Assembly (NCBI RefSeq): GCF_002735705.1
Contig: NZ_PDZL01000013.1
Coordinates: forward strand, 62,001-126,000
Source of the DNA: Janthinobacterium sp. BJB426
Lineage (GTDB): Bacteria; Pseudomonadota; Gammaproteobacteria; Burkholderiales; Burkholderiaceae_D
Length of the DNA stretch: 64,000 nucleotides
Reading direction: 5' to 3'
Positions 52,677-61,734 of the stretch are shown here, one piece after another; the stretch's first letter is position 1, and each line of letters opens with the position of its first letter. The notes beneath the pieces are model-generated. The model did not search any database. It was given only the letters and a program-made list of their open reading frames with translations, and was not told the DNA's origin. A program made the translations under genes and the position numbers.

Positions 52677-55352
52677 ATGCCAGAACCCAGCCAGCCCAGC
52701 AACGCCGTCCCGTCCTCCACCGTCGCCGCCCAGGCGGCGCATCTGTTGCTGAGCGCCCATTGCGACATCGTCTGGAGCACGAAAACCTTCGGCCAGTTCG
52801 ATGCCGACCAGCCATCCTGGCGCGCCTTCACAGGCCAGACGGAGGCCGAACTGCTGGGCCGCGGCTGGGTCAATGCCCTGCATCCGGACGACCGCAACTT
52901 GCCTTACGTCATGCCATCGCACCTGACCAGCGTGTTCGAAGCGGAATACCGGCTGCGCCACGTCAGCGGCGCCTACCGCAACATGCTCGTGCGCATGCTG
53001 CCCGTGCTGGCGCCCGACGGCAGCATCGTTGAATGGCTGGGCTCGCATTGCGACGTGACGCAGCAACGGCAGACGGAACAGCGGCTGCGCCTGGCCATGC
53101 AGGGCGGCCGCATGGGAACGTGGGAAATCGACCTGGGCAGCGGCAGCATGGCCGGCTCCGATGCCTTCAAGGCCAATCTGGGCCTGCCGCCTGACAGCCA
53201 CATCGATTACGCGCGGTTGACGGGCGCCATGCTCGACGGCGACCTGCAGCACTGGCAGACGGTGGTGCACGCGGCCATCGCCAGCGCCAGCGATTTCGAA
53301 GTCGATATCCGCGTGCGCTGGCCCGATGGGTCACTGCACTGGGCGCACATGCGCGGTACTTGCGCCAGCGACGGCGCAAGCAATGTGATCGGCCTGTCCG
53401 GCATCTCGCTCGACCTGACGACCAGCAAGCAGAACGAGGAAACCCTGCGCCTGACCCTGGCGGCCGGCGAAGTGGCCACCTGGAACTGGGATATCGTGGC
53501 CGACCGGGTCACGGCCGACAGCAATATGGCGCGCTTGTTCCCCGTCAATGCCGATGCGGCCACGGCGGCGCCGCTGGCGCGCTACCTGGAGATCATCCAT
53601 CCCGATGACCGCGAGCAAGTCAGCGCGCAGATTGCCCAGGCGCTGCAGGCGCACGCGCCGTTCGAGGCCAGCTACCGCGTCGGTGCCGGCGATGGCCAGT
53701 ACCGCTCGGTCATCGCGCGGGGCCGCGCGGAATACGCGCCCGACGGCACGCCCTTGCAATTGCCCGGCGTCCTGCTCGACATCACGCGCCAGAAACAGGT
53801 GGAAGATGCGCTGCGCCGCAGCGAGGAACGCTACCGCACCCTGATCGAGCTGATGGACCAGGCCTTTTGCGTCATCGAAATGCTGTACGACGAGCAAGGC
53901 CGCCCCATCGATTTCCGCTACCTGGAAGGCAATCCCGCCTTCGTCAAGCAGTCAGGCCTCGACAATGCCATCGGCAAGACCATCCGCAGCTTCGTGCCCG
54001 ACCACGACCAGCACTGGTTCGATATGTACGACCAGGTCGTCAAGACCGGCGAGCCCGTGCGCTACGAAAACGAAGCCGTGGCCATGGAGCGCTGGTTCGA
54101 AGTCTTCGCCGCGCGCCTGGGCGGCCCCGGCAGCCGCCTGCTGACGGTATTGTTCAGCGACATCAGCGAGCGCAAGCGCTCCGAGCAGCAATTGCGCCAA
54201 CTAGCCGACAACCTGTCAGAAATGGACCGGCGCAAGACGGAATTCCTCGCCACCCTGGCGCACGAACTGCGCAACCCGCTGGCGCCCATTCGCAACGGTT
54301 TGCAGATCATGCGCCTGGCCGCCGACAAGCCCGCCACCGTGGCACGGGTGCGCGACGTGATGGAACGGCAAGTCAATCAGATGGTGCACCTGGTCAATGA
54401 TTTGCTGGACGTGGCCCGCATCACGCGGGGCCAGATCGAACTCAAGCTTGAACGCGCAGACCTGAAAACCATCATTGCCAGCGCCGTGGAAACGAGCATG
54501 CCGCTGATCGAGTCCAGCCGCCATCAATTGCAGGTGCAACTCGATGAGCAAGCGCTGCCGCTCGAAGCCGATCCCACGCGCCTGGCGCAAGTGCTGGGAA
54601 ATTTGCTCAACAATGCCGCCAAGTACACGCCGGCCGGCGGGCGGATCAGCTTGCGCGCATTACGCGATGGCAACGAGGCATTGATCGAAGTCAAGGACAG
54701 CGGCGTGGGCATACCCGCCGAGTCGATCAGCACCGTGTTTGACATGTTCACGCAGGTGGGGCAAAACATGGGCAGGGCGCAAGGCGGCCTGGGCATCGGC
54801 CTGTCACTGGTGCGGCGCCTGGCCGAGTTGCATGGTGGCAGCGCCACGGCGGCCAGTCCCGGCACCGGCCTGGGCAGCACCTTCAGCGTGCGCCTGCCGC
54901 TGCTGGAGGAGGAAGTGACAGCGTCCGCCGCACCGGCCGCACCGGCCAGCGCCAACGGCGGCCCGCATTTCCGCGTGCTGGTGGTCGACGACAATATCGA
55001 TGCGGCCGACACCCTCGCCGCCGTGCTCGACATGATGGGCCACGCCACGCAAGTGGCCCACGACGGCGCGCAAGCCCTGGCCGTGGCGCCGCAATTCTTG
55101 CCGGACGTCATCTTTCTCGACATCGGCTTGCCCGGCATGAACGGCTACGAAGTGGCGCGCGCGCTGCGCCGGATACCGGCCGGCGCCAACGTCGTGCTCG
55201 TTGCCTTGACGGGCTGGGGCGCCGAAAACGACCGCAGCCAATCGAGCGCGGCCGGCTTCGACCACCATCTGACCAAACCGGCCAACCTGCTCGCCATCGG
55301 CGAACTGCTGGCCACCCTTTCCACTCCAACAACACTGACAGACCATGACTGA
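52677..55352 (+). CDS. hybrid sensor histidine kinase with PAS domains
   Basis: This is an 891-residue soluble kinase without membrane helices. Four PAS/PAC modules lie at about residues 20-140, 145-260, 265-375 and 385-505. Then come HisKA with His529 in LATLAHELRNPLAPIRNG, HATPase (VLGNLLNNAAKYTP, DSGVGIP, GLGIGLSLVRRL), and a C-terminal receiver with phospho-acceptor Asp815 (VIFLDIGLPGMNG). It probably senses a cytoplasmic signal. Its last eight bases overlap the beta-lactamase gene (ATGACTGA). Confidence 0.93.
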   Translation: MPEPSQPSNAVPSSTVAAQAAHLLLSAHCDIVWSTKTFGQFDADQPSWRAFTGQTEAELLGRGWVNALHPDDRNLPYVMPSHLTSVFEAEYRLRHVSGAYRNMLVRMLPVLAPDGSIVEWLGSHCDVTQQRQTEQRLRLAMQGGRMGTWEIDLGSGSMAGSDAFKANLGLPPDSHIDYARLTGAMLDGDLQHWQTVVHAAIASASDFEVDIRVRWPDGSLHWAHMRGTCASDGASNVIGLSGISLDLTTSKQNEETLRLTLAAGEVATWNWDIVADRVTADSNMARLFPVNADAATAAPLARYLEIIHPDDREQVSAQIAQALQAHAPFEASYRVGAGDGQYRSVIARGRAEYAPDGTPLQLPGVLLDITRQKQVEDALRRSEERYRTLIELMDQAFCVIEMLYDEQGRPIDFRYLEGNPAFVKQSGLDNAIGKTIRSFVPDHDQHWFDMYDQVVKTGEPVRYENEAVAMERWFEVFAARLGGPGSRLLTVLFSDISERKRSEQQLRQLADNLSEMDRRKTEFLATLAHELRNPLAPIRNGLQIMRLAADKPATVARVRDVMERQVNQMVHLVNDLLDVARITRGQIELKLERADLKTIIASAVETSMPLIESSRHQLQVQLDEQALPLEADPTRLAQVLGNLLNNAAKYTPAGGRISLRALRDGNEALIEVKDSGVGIPAESISTVFDMFTQVGQNMGRAQGGLGIGLSLVRRLAELHGGSATAASPGTGLGSTFSVRLPLLEEEVTASAAPAAPASANGGPHFRVLVVDDNIDAADTLAAVLDMMGHATQVAHDGAQALAVAPQFLPDVIFLDIGLPGMNGYEVARALRRIPAGANVVLVALTGWGAENDRSQSSAAGFDHHLTKPANLLAIGELLATLSTPTTLTDHD

Positions 55353-56238
55353 ATCCCTGAACCACGTCCGCCGCCATCTCCTGCTGGCCGGCGGCGGCGC
55401 CCTGCTGTGCCCGACACCGATGTTGTTTGCCGCGCCCGCCACCAGCATCGCCGCCGCCCAGACGCAACTGGCCGCGCTGGAGCAAGCGGCAGGCGGACGC
55501 CTCGGCGTTGCCGCCTGGCGCCAGGGCAGCGAGCTGCGCCTTGCCTATCGCGCCGATGAACGCTTTCCCCTGGCCAGCACCTTCAAGGCCATGCTCGCGG
55601 GTGCCGTGCTCGCGCGCAGCGTCAGCCAACCGGGCTTGCTGGATCAGCACGTGCGTTACGAGAAAAAGGAATTGGTCACCTATTCGCCCATCACGGAAAA
55701 GCATCTGGCCGACGGCATGAACGTGGCCGACCTATGCGCCGCCACCTTGCAGTACAGCGACAATAGCGCGGCCAATTTCTTGATGACATTATTAGGCGGG
55801 CCGCAAGCCGTGACGGCGTTTGCGCGCAGCATCGGCAATACGGTGTTCCAGCTGGAACGCTGGGAAACGGAATTGAACAGCGCCATCCCCGGCGAAGTGC
55901 GCGACACGGCCAGCCCCGCGTCGATGGCGCACAGCTTGCAGCAATTGTTACTGGGAAATAGCTTGCCGGCATCGCAGCGCCAGCAACTCGATGCCTGGAT
56001 GCGCGGCAACACGACGGGCGACAAACGCATCCGCGCCGGCGTGCCTGCCGGCTGGCAGGTGGCCGATAAAACCGGCTCGGGCGCGTATGGCAGCGTCAAC
56101 GACATTGGCATCGCCTACCCGGCCAGCGGCGCGCCACTGGTCATCGCCGTGTACTACACGCGCGAACAGAAAAAAGCGGACACGAATCAGGACATCATCA
56201 CGGCCGCTACGCGTATCGTGACGGCCGCGCTGGTGTAA
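55345..56238 (+). CDS. bla: class A beta-lactamase
   Basis: This is a 297-residue protein with a Tat/Sec-like signal (HVRRHLLLAGGGALL). The active site is complete: STFK (78-81), SDN (138-140), ETELN (174-178, Ambler 166-170) and KTG (242-244). It lacks the Cys at Ambler 69 typical of KPC/SME-type carbapenemases (Ala here). It is probably a chromosomal penicillinase/cephalosporinase; the spectrum cannot be read. It overlaps the hybrid kinase gene by eight bases and has no own promoter in view. Confidence 0.93.
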   Translation: MTESLNHVRRHLLLAGGGALLCPTPMLFAAPATSIAAAQTQLAALEQAAGGRLGVAAWRQGSELRLAYRADERFPLASTFKAMLAGAVLARSVSQPGLLDQHVRYEKKELVTYSPITEKHLADGMNVADLCAATLQYSDNSAANFLMTLLGGPQAVTAFARSIGNTVFQLERWETELNSAIPGEVRDTASPASMAHSLQQLLLGNSLPASQRQQLDAWMRGNTTGDKRIRAGVPAGWQVADKTGSGAYGSVNDIGIAYPASGAPLVIAVYYTREQKKADTNQDIITAATRIVTAALV

Positions 56239-56673
56239 TTACTTCGGTAACGCTGCCATAAACCCCGCGTACGTGGACCATGCGGGGTCGGCCGCGCTGC
56301 GGATTTCAATCGGGAATTTGGGACGCGGCGCCAGCGCCGTGTTGAGGCGATTGAAAAATTCTTCGCCCGACTGCGTGTAATAAATCCATTCGCGCAAGTT
56401 CTCACCGGTGGACACCAGCGCCAGCGTGGCGAAGCCATCCGCTTCCACCACGGGTTCCAGCGCCGCTTCCAGCTCTTCCATGTGCTCGCGCTCGTTCGGC
56501 GCGGGCATGCCCGTCTCGTCCTCATAACGCCAGGCGATGATGATGCGGTCCGGCTGCGACGACAGGTCCCAGTCGTCATGGAAAGTGTCGACATAGCGGT
56601 AGATGATGGCCATCTCGTCGCTATGCGTGACGATGGTGCCCCAGCTGCGGGCGGAAGTGGAATTTTCGTTCAT
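56239..56673 (-). CDS. DUF695 domain protein
   Basis: This is a 144-residue soluble acidic protein with the start at MNENSTSARSW. The DUF695 core is seen (REHMEELEAALEPVVEADGF and REWIYYTQSGEEFFNRLN). The domain is of unknown function and is often found among immunity-like and stress genes. It starts 45 bases before the end of the next minus-strand gene and may be the tail of the type VI effector operon. It abuts the beta-lactamase stop codon. Confidence 0.82.
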   Translation of the reverse strand: MNENSTSARSWGTIVTHSDEMAIIYRYVDTFHDDWDLSSQPDRIIIAWRYEDETGMPAPNEREHMEELEAALEPVVEADGFATLALVSTGENLREWIYYTQSGEEFFNRLNTALAPRPKFPIEIRSAADPAWSTYAGFMAALPK

Positions 56674-56717
56674 GGTTGCAACAGTCAAAAAGTAAAATCG
56701 GGCAAAGGGCGAGCAGT

Positions 56718-57377
56718 CTACAGCACTGGCGGGCAAGTCACATTCCACGCGTCATACTGGGCGCCGCTCTTGCGCAGCCAGACGCGGGCGTAGCTGTCGC
56801 GGTCACTCTTGAACACCAGCGCATAGCGCTCTTCGGCACGCGGTGCGGCCGTGCCCACATCGACGGCCGCCAGCGCGAACTTCAGTGCCCGCAATGGGGC
56901 ACATGCCGTGTTACCCGCCATCAATAATCGCGCCCGCTCCAGCAACGGCTTCTGGTACAACAACACGCCTTCCAGTTCCGCATCGGGAATGCGCTGCAGC
57001 ATGCGCACGGGTTCGGCCACCGCACGGCAAGTGCCCCGGTCGAGCCAGGCGTAATACTCCATGCCCGCCTCCTGCCAGCGCGCCTGCTTGCCCTCGCCGT
57101 GCAGCACGAACTTGGTGCGCTGTGTCCGGCACAGCGCACCATGGCCGCGATACGGCGACGTTTCCACGCTGCCCACCACTTCGCTGCCGCGGCCGCCCAC
57201 CACGGGCACGCTCTCGAACACGGTGCGCGCAGCCGGCTCGCCCGGATATTGCTGCGCATAAAATTCCAGCAAGGACGCGCGCTGTTGTGCATCCACCACC
57301 GCCTCGGCGGCACTGGCAGACAGGCACACGGCCGACACGACACACAGCGCCAAGGGGCGCACGAAATAAGCTGGCAT
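56718..57377 (-). CDS. secreted unknown protein, candidate Tle3 immunity
   Basis: This is a 219-residue protein with a signal peptide (residues about 1-24, ending SASAAEA). The mature part has four Cys that could form two disulphides (ALCRTQ, GTCRAV, TACAPL, NVTCPP). No known family. It follows PAAR, tla3 and tle3 on the same strand. Tle3 acts in the periplasm on phospholipids, and its known immunity partner Tli3 is periplasmic, so this is the best local candidate for that role. Inference. Confidence 0.65.
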   Translation of the reverse strand: MPAYFVRPLALCVVSAVCLSASAAEAVVDAQQRASLLEFYAQQYPGEPAARTVFESVPVVGGRGSEVVGSVETSPYRGHGALCRTQRTKFVLHGEGKQARWQEAGMEYYAWLDRGTCRAVAEPVRMLQRIPDAELEGVLLYQKPLLERARLLMAGNTACAPLRALKFALAAVDVGTAAPRAEERYALVFKSDRDSYARVWLRKSGAQYDAWNVTCPPVL

Positions 57378-57461
57378 GGCATTCCTTCAATCGGAGTCAA
57401 GGGCGGATATCGCCCAAGCGCAGATTATATAGTTACTAGGAAATGGCAGGCAGACGCGGCG

Positions 57462-57728
57462 TCAGGAGGTGCGGAAGTTGACGCCGCCAGCGAGTAACTT
57501 GGCGCCACAGGTGGTGGTATCGCCTTCAAAGGCGATAGCGATACCGTTGATGGTGTGCCGCGACGAGCCGCTGGCGATCTTGCAGCCTTGATGCCCCTTG
57601 ATGGGGCAGCTGCACAAGTCCCCGACGCAGGCGACGGCAATGCCATTGACCGTAAAATGCGTGGCGGCACAACTGAGCACCTTGCCGCCATGCGACGTGG
57701 CGTCGCCCAAACGGATGACTTTACGCAT
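57462..57728 (-). CDS. PAAR-domain protein
   Basis: This is an 88-residue protein, entirely a PAAR domain with the start at MRKVIRLGDATSHGG. It has the three pseudo-symmetric repeats and the Cys/His residues that bind zinc at the tip (LCSCPIKGHQGCK). It would cap the VgrG spike coded 4 kb upstream. It has no toxin extension. It comes 13 bases after tla3. Confidence 0.9.
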   Translation of the reverse strand: MRKVIRLGDATSHGGKVLSCAATHFTVNGIAVACVGDLCSCPIKGHQGCKIASGSSRHTINGIAIAFEGDTTTCGAKLLAGGVNFRTS

Positions 57729-57741
57729 GCTGCCTCCCGTT

Positions 57742-59358
57742 CTACTTGCCCACCGAGCTTTCCAGGATGGCTTCCACCGATGGGGCCGCATAGTTGGCCG
57801 GATCGACAGCGGGCGTGACGCGGCTGCGGAAGATATCGCCATTGGCATCCTGCTGCTGGCGTTTGGCGTCCGATGGCGGCGTGATGAGGATGATGCTGGC
57901 CTCATTGCCGTCGCGCAAATTAATCGCGGCAGTGGCGCCGCCATCGCGATAGCTGCCCATCACGCCAATGGCCATCTGCATGAACCAGGTGGCCGCACCG
58001 GTATTGCCCAGCCGATGATCGGTATTGATGAACTGTGCGCTCTTGCTGCTGTCGATTTCCGGCCCGCCTTGTGAGGCATAGTCATGCAACATGCCTTCGA
58101 GCATCAGCAACTGTTCCGGCTGATTTCCCGTGCCGGCCACGATGCGCGCCGGCCCCTTGCCGCGCTCGGCTACCGGCAAGGTCTGCAACGCCTGTTGCCA
58201 GCCCGCATTGAACATCTTCTGGCGCTGGTCACGCCGCGTGACGGGCTTACCCTCCTCATCCGCAAATTTGACGAATACGGGCCGGTGCACGAAACCGAAC
58301 GAAGGCAAGCGGTCGAAGGTTTCCATCTGGTCCCGGTTCCAGGGAATGGGAAACCACGGCGTCGGCTTCCAGTCACGCGGAGGGCGATTTTCCCAGGGAT
58401 TGAGTTTATCGAACGTATGCAAGCCCACGCCGCGGATATCGGGCCGCTGGGCGAAGGCGGCGGCGGCGGTGAGCCATTCGGCGACGGTGGGTTGACGTTC
58501 GCTGAAGGCTTCGGGTCGCTGCTGTTTCGCGCGTGAAGGAAGTGATTGCATCAGTTCGTTGTACATGGCGCGGAGTTGTTCCCTAACGAATTTATTCGCA
58601 GGGTCATCCCAAACAAATGGGCGCAACGGTTCTATTCGTTCGCGGCGTGCCAGGATGAATACTGCCGTGGCATCAGGCATATCCGGTATGAAATATCCGT
58701 TTACCAATTTCCTTGCGGTGCCTGGCTTCCGGTTGCCATCCCGTGTACCAACGCTGTCCTCGGAGTGCAAGGCGACGTAGGGTACGTCAGGATGCTTATC
58801 GAAAAAATCAAAAACATCAATAAGCAATTGGTCAGGATGTTCATCCAGTTTCCATGAAGCCAAGGAAAATAGATGCAAGGGCATGCCCCCCGTACCAGCG
58901 CCAGCCACGAGTCCTGCCATCGGCTCAATCAAGCTCGGTTGTGCCGCCGGGTCAAGAATGGGTGTACCCGCATAAAATGACGGCAGGTTCCAATACATCG
59001 GAGTAAAATTAATGCCATTTTCCAGCGCATCGTAGGCCCTGCTGCCGCCTTCCCCATCCTTATCATCACCCGTCCACGGATATTTCCTGGGGTCTTGTTC
59101 GCGTATGCTGGTGTAAGGACTGCCTTTTTGTAAGACATCCCACAGCTTTCCTTGCCGATACTTATCCAGGGTAACGCCAAGTCCAATCACCTCCAGCACG
59201 TACTCTTGCCGTGGCCCCACAGGCACCTTTGGCTGTTTCGCCTGCAACTGTAACGCTATTTCACGCGCCTGACTCTTCGATAAGGCATTGAGCCACAACA
59301 AACCAAAAAATATAATTACAACAACTATCGACATTCCCAACCAACGAAGCGTCATCAT
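57742..59358 (-). CDS. tla3: type VI lipase adaptor Tla3 (DUF2875)
   Basis: This is a 538-residue protein. One N-terminal membrane helix (MSIVVVIIFFGLLWLNAL) is followed by the DUF2875 domain (YVLEVIGLGVTLDKYRQG, and DVPYVALHSED). Tla3 binds Tle3 and hands it to the VgrG spike in Pseudomonas aeruginosa. Three Met codons near the start compete; 59358 has an AAGG site at the best distance, while a TTG at 59406 would add 16 poor codons. It comes 57 bases after tle3. Confidence 0.88.
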   Translation of the reverse strand: MMTLRWLGMSIVVVIIFFGLLWLNALSKSQAREIALQLQAKQPKVPVGPRQEYVLEVIGLGVTLDKYRQGKLWDVLQKGSPYTSIREQDPRKYPWTGDDKDGEGGSRAYDALENGINFTPMYWNLPSFYAGTPILDPAAQPSLIEPMAGLVAGAGTGGMPLHLFSLASWKLDEHPDQLLIDVFDFFDKHPDVPYVALHSEDSVGTRDGNRKPGTARKLVNGYFIPDMPDATAVFILARRERIEPLRPFVWDDPANKFVREQLRAMYNELMQSLPSRAKQQRPEAFSERQPTVAEWLTAAAAFAQRPDIRGVGLHTFDKLNPWENRPPRDWKPTPWFPIPWNRDQMETFDRLPSFGFVHRPVFVKFADEEGKPVTRRDQRQKMFNAGWQQALQTLPVAERGKGPARIVAGTGNQPEQLLMLEGMLHDYASQGGPEIDSSKSAQFINTDHRLGNTGAATWFMQMAIGVMGSYRDGGATAAINLRDGNEASIILITPPSDAKRQQQDANGDIFRSRVTPAVDPANYAAPSVEAILESSVGK

Positions 59359-59415
59359 GGCCATCACCTTTTGGTCTGCAATCCCGGAGAAACGATAATC
59401 AATCAAAGCAAGTTG

Positions 59416-61716
59416 CTACCGACGAGGCTTCGACAATTCATTTATTTTGCTTTTTCGCTCACTACTCACTACCTTTATATTTTTGGTTTGTGACACTACA
59501 ATTTTCCACAACGGCCCTGATAGCAAGGGCAATCCTACAGGCAAGATTCCTGTGTTGTAATAGTCAATGCTGCCATTGATTGCAGTACTTCTCCATCCGG
59601 GTTCTACGGATAAATATGGCGCGAACTCCAATATGAACTTTTCTTTTATCCGTATTCCCTTACGCCCTTTATCGCCGTTCTTCAGGTCCTTCACCCGCCA
59701 ATCTGCCACCGCACATAGATACGCATAGAACAGTGGATCGGATGACGCCTTGCCGCTGCCAATCGCCACGTCATACGCGGTCACCTGGCTATGATTTTTC
59801 GCGCTACCGATAATCGAACTGTGGAAAGATCTGGCACTGACTTCCCGCTGCCAGCGCAAGCGCGCCTCGTTCGGGCTTTCCTGAATTTTCGCCACGACAT
59901 TGCTGTCAGGGTAGCGTTGCGCCGAGACAATTTCGCGTTGATCGAGCTTGTCTTTCACGTCCAGTCCTTTTTCCTTGTTGTAGCTTGCCGTCATCAATGC
60001 CAACTCTCGTAGACTCAGGTATTCCACCCGTTCGGGAAACTTTTGATAACCGCCCGGATCAGGGCGATACTCGCTGCGTAGCTGCATGCCGCTCCCGCTG
60101 GTCGGTGCCACCGACGCATCGCAGGGATCGACTTCCTCTGCGGGTCCCTGATCTGCCACGGTACGGTTTCTCATCATGGACGTTGCTGGAATATTGGCGG
60201 GATCAATTTGCGAGGTGCCACGCAAGTCGGCCGGTACCGGTTGTTTCAACGCTTCGCCAGTGATGGTGCGTACGCCATTACGCTGTTCCACTTTGCTCAA
60301 CTTGGTATTGACAGGCCAGGCCACCGCTTGATGTTGTGCGCGGTGTTTTCGCAGAGAAACCTCCACATGCGACTGCTCGGTTTCCGTCGGCAGGCGCAAC
60401 GGGAAGTCAAAAGGTGGCGGCTTGCCTACCAACGACACCGTAGTCTTTCCCGTGGCCGGATCCAGCCGGGTCTTGTTGCTGAATACCCGCTGATAAAATC
60501 TGCCACCCAGTTCTGCCAGCGCTCCGCGAACCTGCTTGTGTTCCACCATCTTGGTATGTCCGGAGGAAATACTGTACCCATCCAGACTGGATGTCTCCTC
60601 TTCTTCCACCAATTCACTTCCCAATGCATGATCGGGCACGCCATCCCATCCTATTCCCTGGATGTTATCGAGCGCCACCGTCATGTCTTCAGGGCAAAAA
60701 TACAGATAAACCTTGCGGCGGTTGTCGCGGTCTTCGGCGCCCTGCCAACGGCTGCCAACCATGCCGCGATGCTCATCCTTTTTCAAGTCGGCAAACGGCG
60801 GCTGGCAAGCCTGGCCGTTGCCTTTCGCCACACCGGCCACGATATTCACCAAGGTCTTCAGGCGCGCACCCATGGTCTGCGCGCCACTGAGCAAATGGTA
60901 ATAGGGCTTCATCGCTGCATCTTCGCCGCCATCGAACCAGGCGGCTCCTCGCATCAACAGAGGCAGGCTGTCCACCAGGCTGTATGGCGGATGCGTGAGT
61001 ATCAAATTGTCGGCCGGTGCCAGCCCTTTTTCCATCAACATGGCCTGCGCCAGCAACGACAACAGACAGCCCTGACTGTGCGCAACGATGCTGACGGTGT
61101 CCTGGGCATCATAATCGCGGATCATGGAAATGAGCGCGGCCAGCCGCTGCGCCGCCAGTACCATATACATGCGCCCGGGCGCCGTCTTCAGCGGACGCAA
61201 GGCATCGCCCATGGGGTCCGCAGGCGCATACATGCCCGGACGCCACATGTCGGGCAAGCTGCTGGTGGCGTTGCCAAACGGCCCGCCTTCCTTGGATAAA
61301 TCCTTGTCCAAGCGATTACCGTAGCGATCGACAAACTGACCATTGATGGTGCTACTCTTACCTTCCACTTCACGGTAGCCCCAGTAAAACGGAATCACGG
61401 GGCTATCGGTATCCTTGGCTATCGTGCGCTTGAAAAAGACAGCGTCGGGATCGTCTTCCAGCCTGTCCTTGTCCGCCGCCACGGGCATGCGGTAAGAAGC
61501 TGGCGTAAAGCCGCGCCCCAGCCTTTGCGTCAAGCCTTCGCACAAGCCATGTTCCACCGCCTTGTAGCTGACGCCCACATCGTTGACGCCATGGATGACG
61601 ATGATATTGCCCGGCAGATTACGGCGTACCTTCACCTTTTTGCACACGCTGCGTTCGCAATGCAGGATCGCAACATCCTCGCCCACGACGTACGGTACTT
61701 TCGGATAGCTGCCCAT
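59416..61716 (-). CDS. tle3: type VI phospholipase effector Tle3
   Basis: This is a 766-residue protein. The N-terminal alpha/beta-hydrolase fold has the nucleophile in AHSQG (Ser214), a form of GxSxG with Ala first, as in other Tle3 proteins; NIIVIHGVND supplies the oxyanion region. The C-terminal half contains the DUF3274 region. It has no signal peptide, as expected of a cargo delivered by the spike. An AGGAGAG site precedes the start, which lies 18 bases after vgrG. Confidence 0.92.
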   Translation of the reverse strand: MGSYPKVPYVVGEDVAILHCERSVCKKVKVRRNLPGNIIVIHGVNDVGVSYKAVEHGLCEGLTQRLGRGFTPASYRMPVAADKDRLEDDPDAVFFKRTIAKDTDSPVIPFYWGYREVEGKSSTINGQFVDRYGNRLDKDLSKEGGPFGNATSSLPDMWRPGMYAPADPMGDALRPLKTAPGRMYMVLAAQRLAALISMIRDYDAQDTVSIVAHSQGCLLSLLAQAMLMEKGLAPADNLILTHPPYSLVDSLPLLMRGAAWFDGGEDAAMKPYYHLLSGAQTMGARLKTLVNIVAGVAKGNGQACQPPFADLKKDEHRGMVGSRWQGAEDRDNRRKVYLYFCPEDMTVALDNIQGIGWDGVPDHALGSELVEEEETSSLDGYSISSGHTKMVEHKQVRGALAELGGRFYQRVFSNKTRLDPATGKTTVSLVGKPPPFDFPLRLPTETEQSHVEVSLRKHRAQHQAVAWPVNTKLSKVEQRNGVRTITGEALKQPVPADLRGTSQIDPANIPATSMMRNRTVADQGPAEEVDPCDASVAPTSGSGMQLRSEYRPDPGGYQKFPERVEYLSLRELALMTASYNKEKGLDVKDKLDQREIVSAQRYPDSNVVAKIQESPNEARLRWQREVSARSFHSSIIGSAKNHSQVTAYDVAIGSGKASSDPLFYAYLCAVADWRVKDLKNGDKGRKGIRIKEKFILEFAPYLSVEPGWRSTAINGSIDYYNTGILPVGLPLLSGPLWKIVVSQTKNIKVVSSERKSKINELSKPRR

Positions 61717-61734
61717 CGCACTCTCCTGGCGTCA

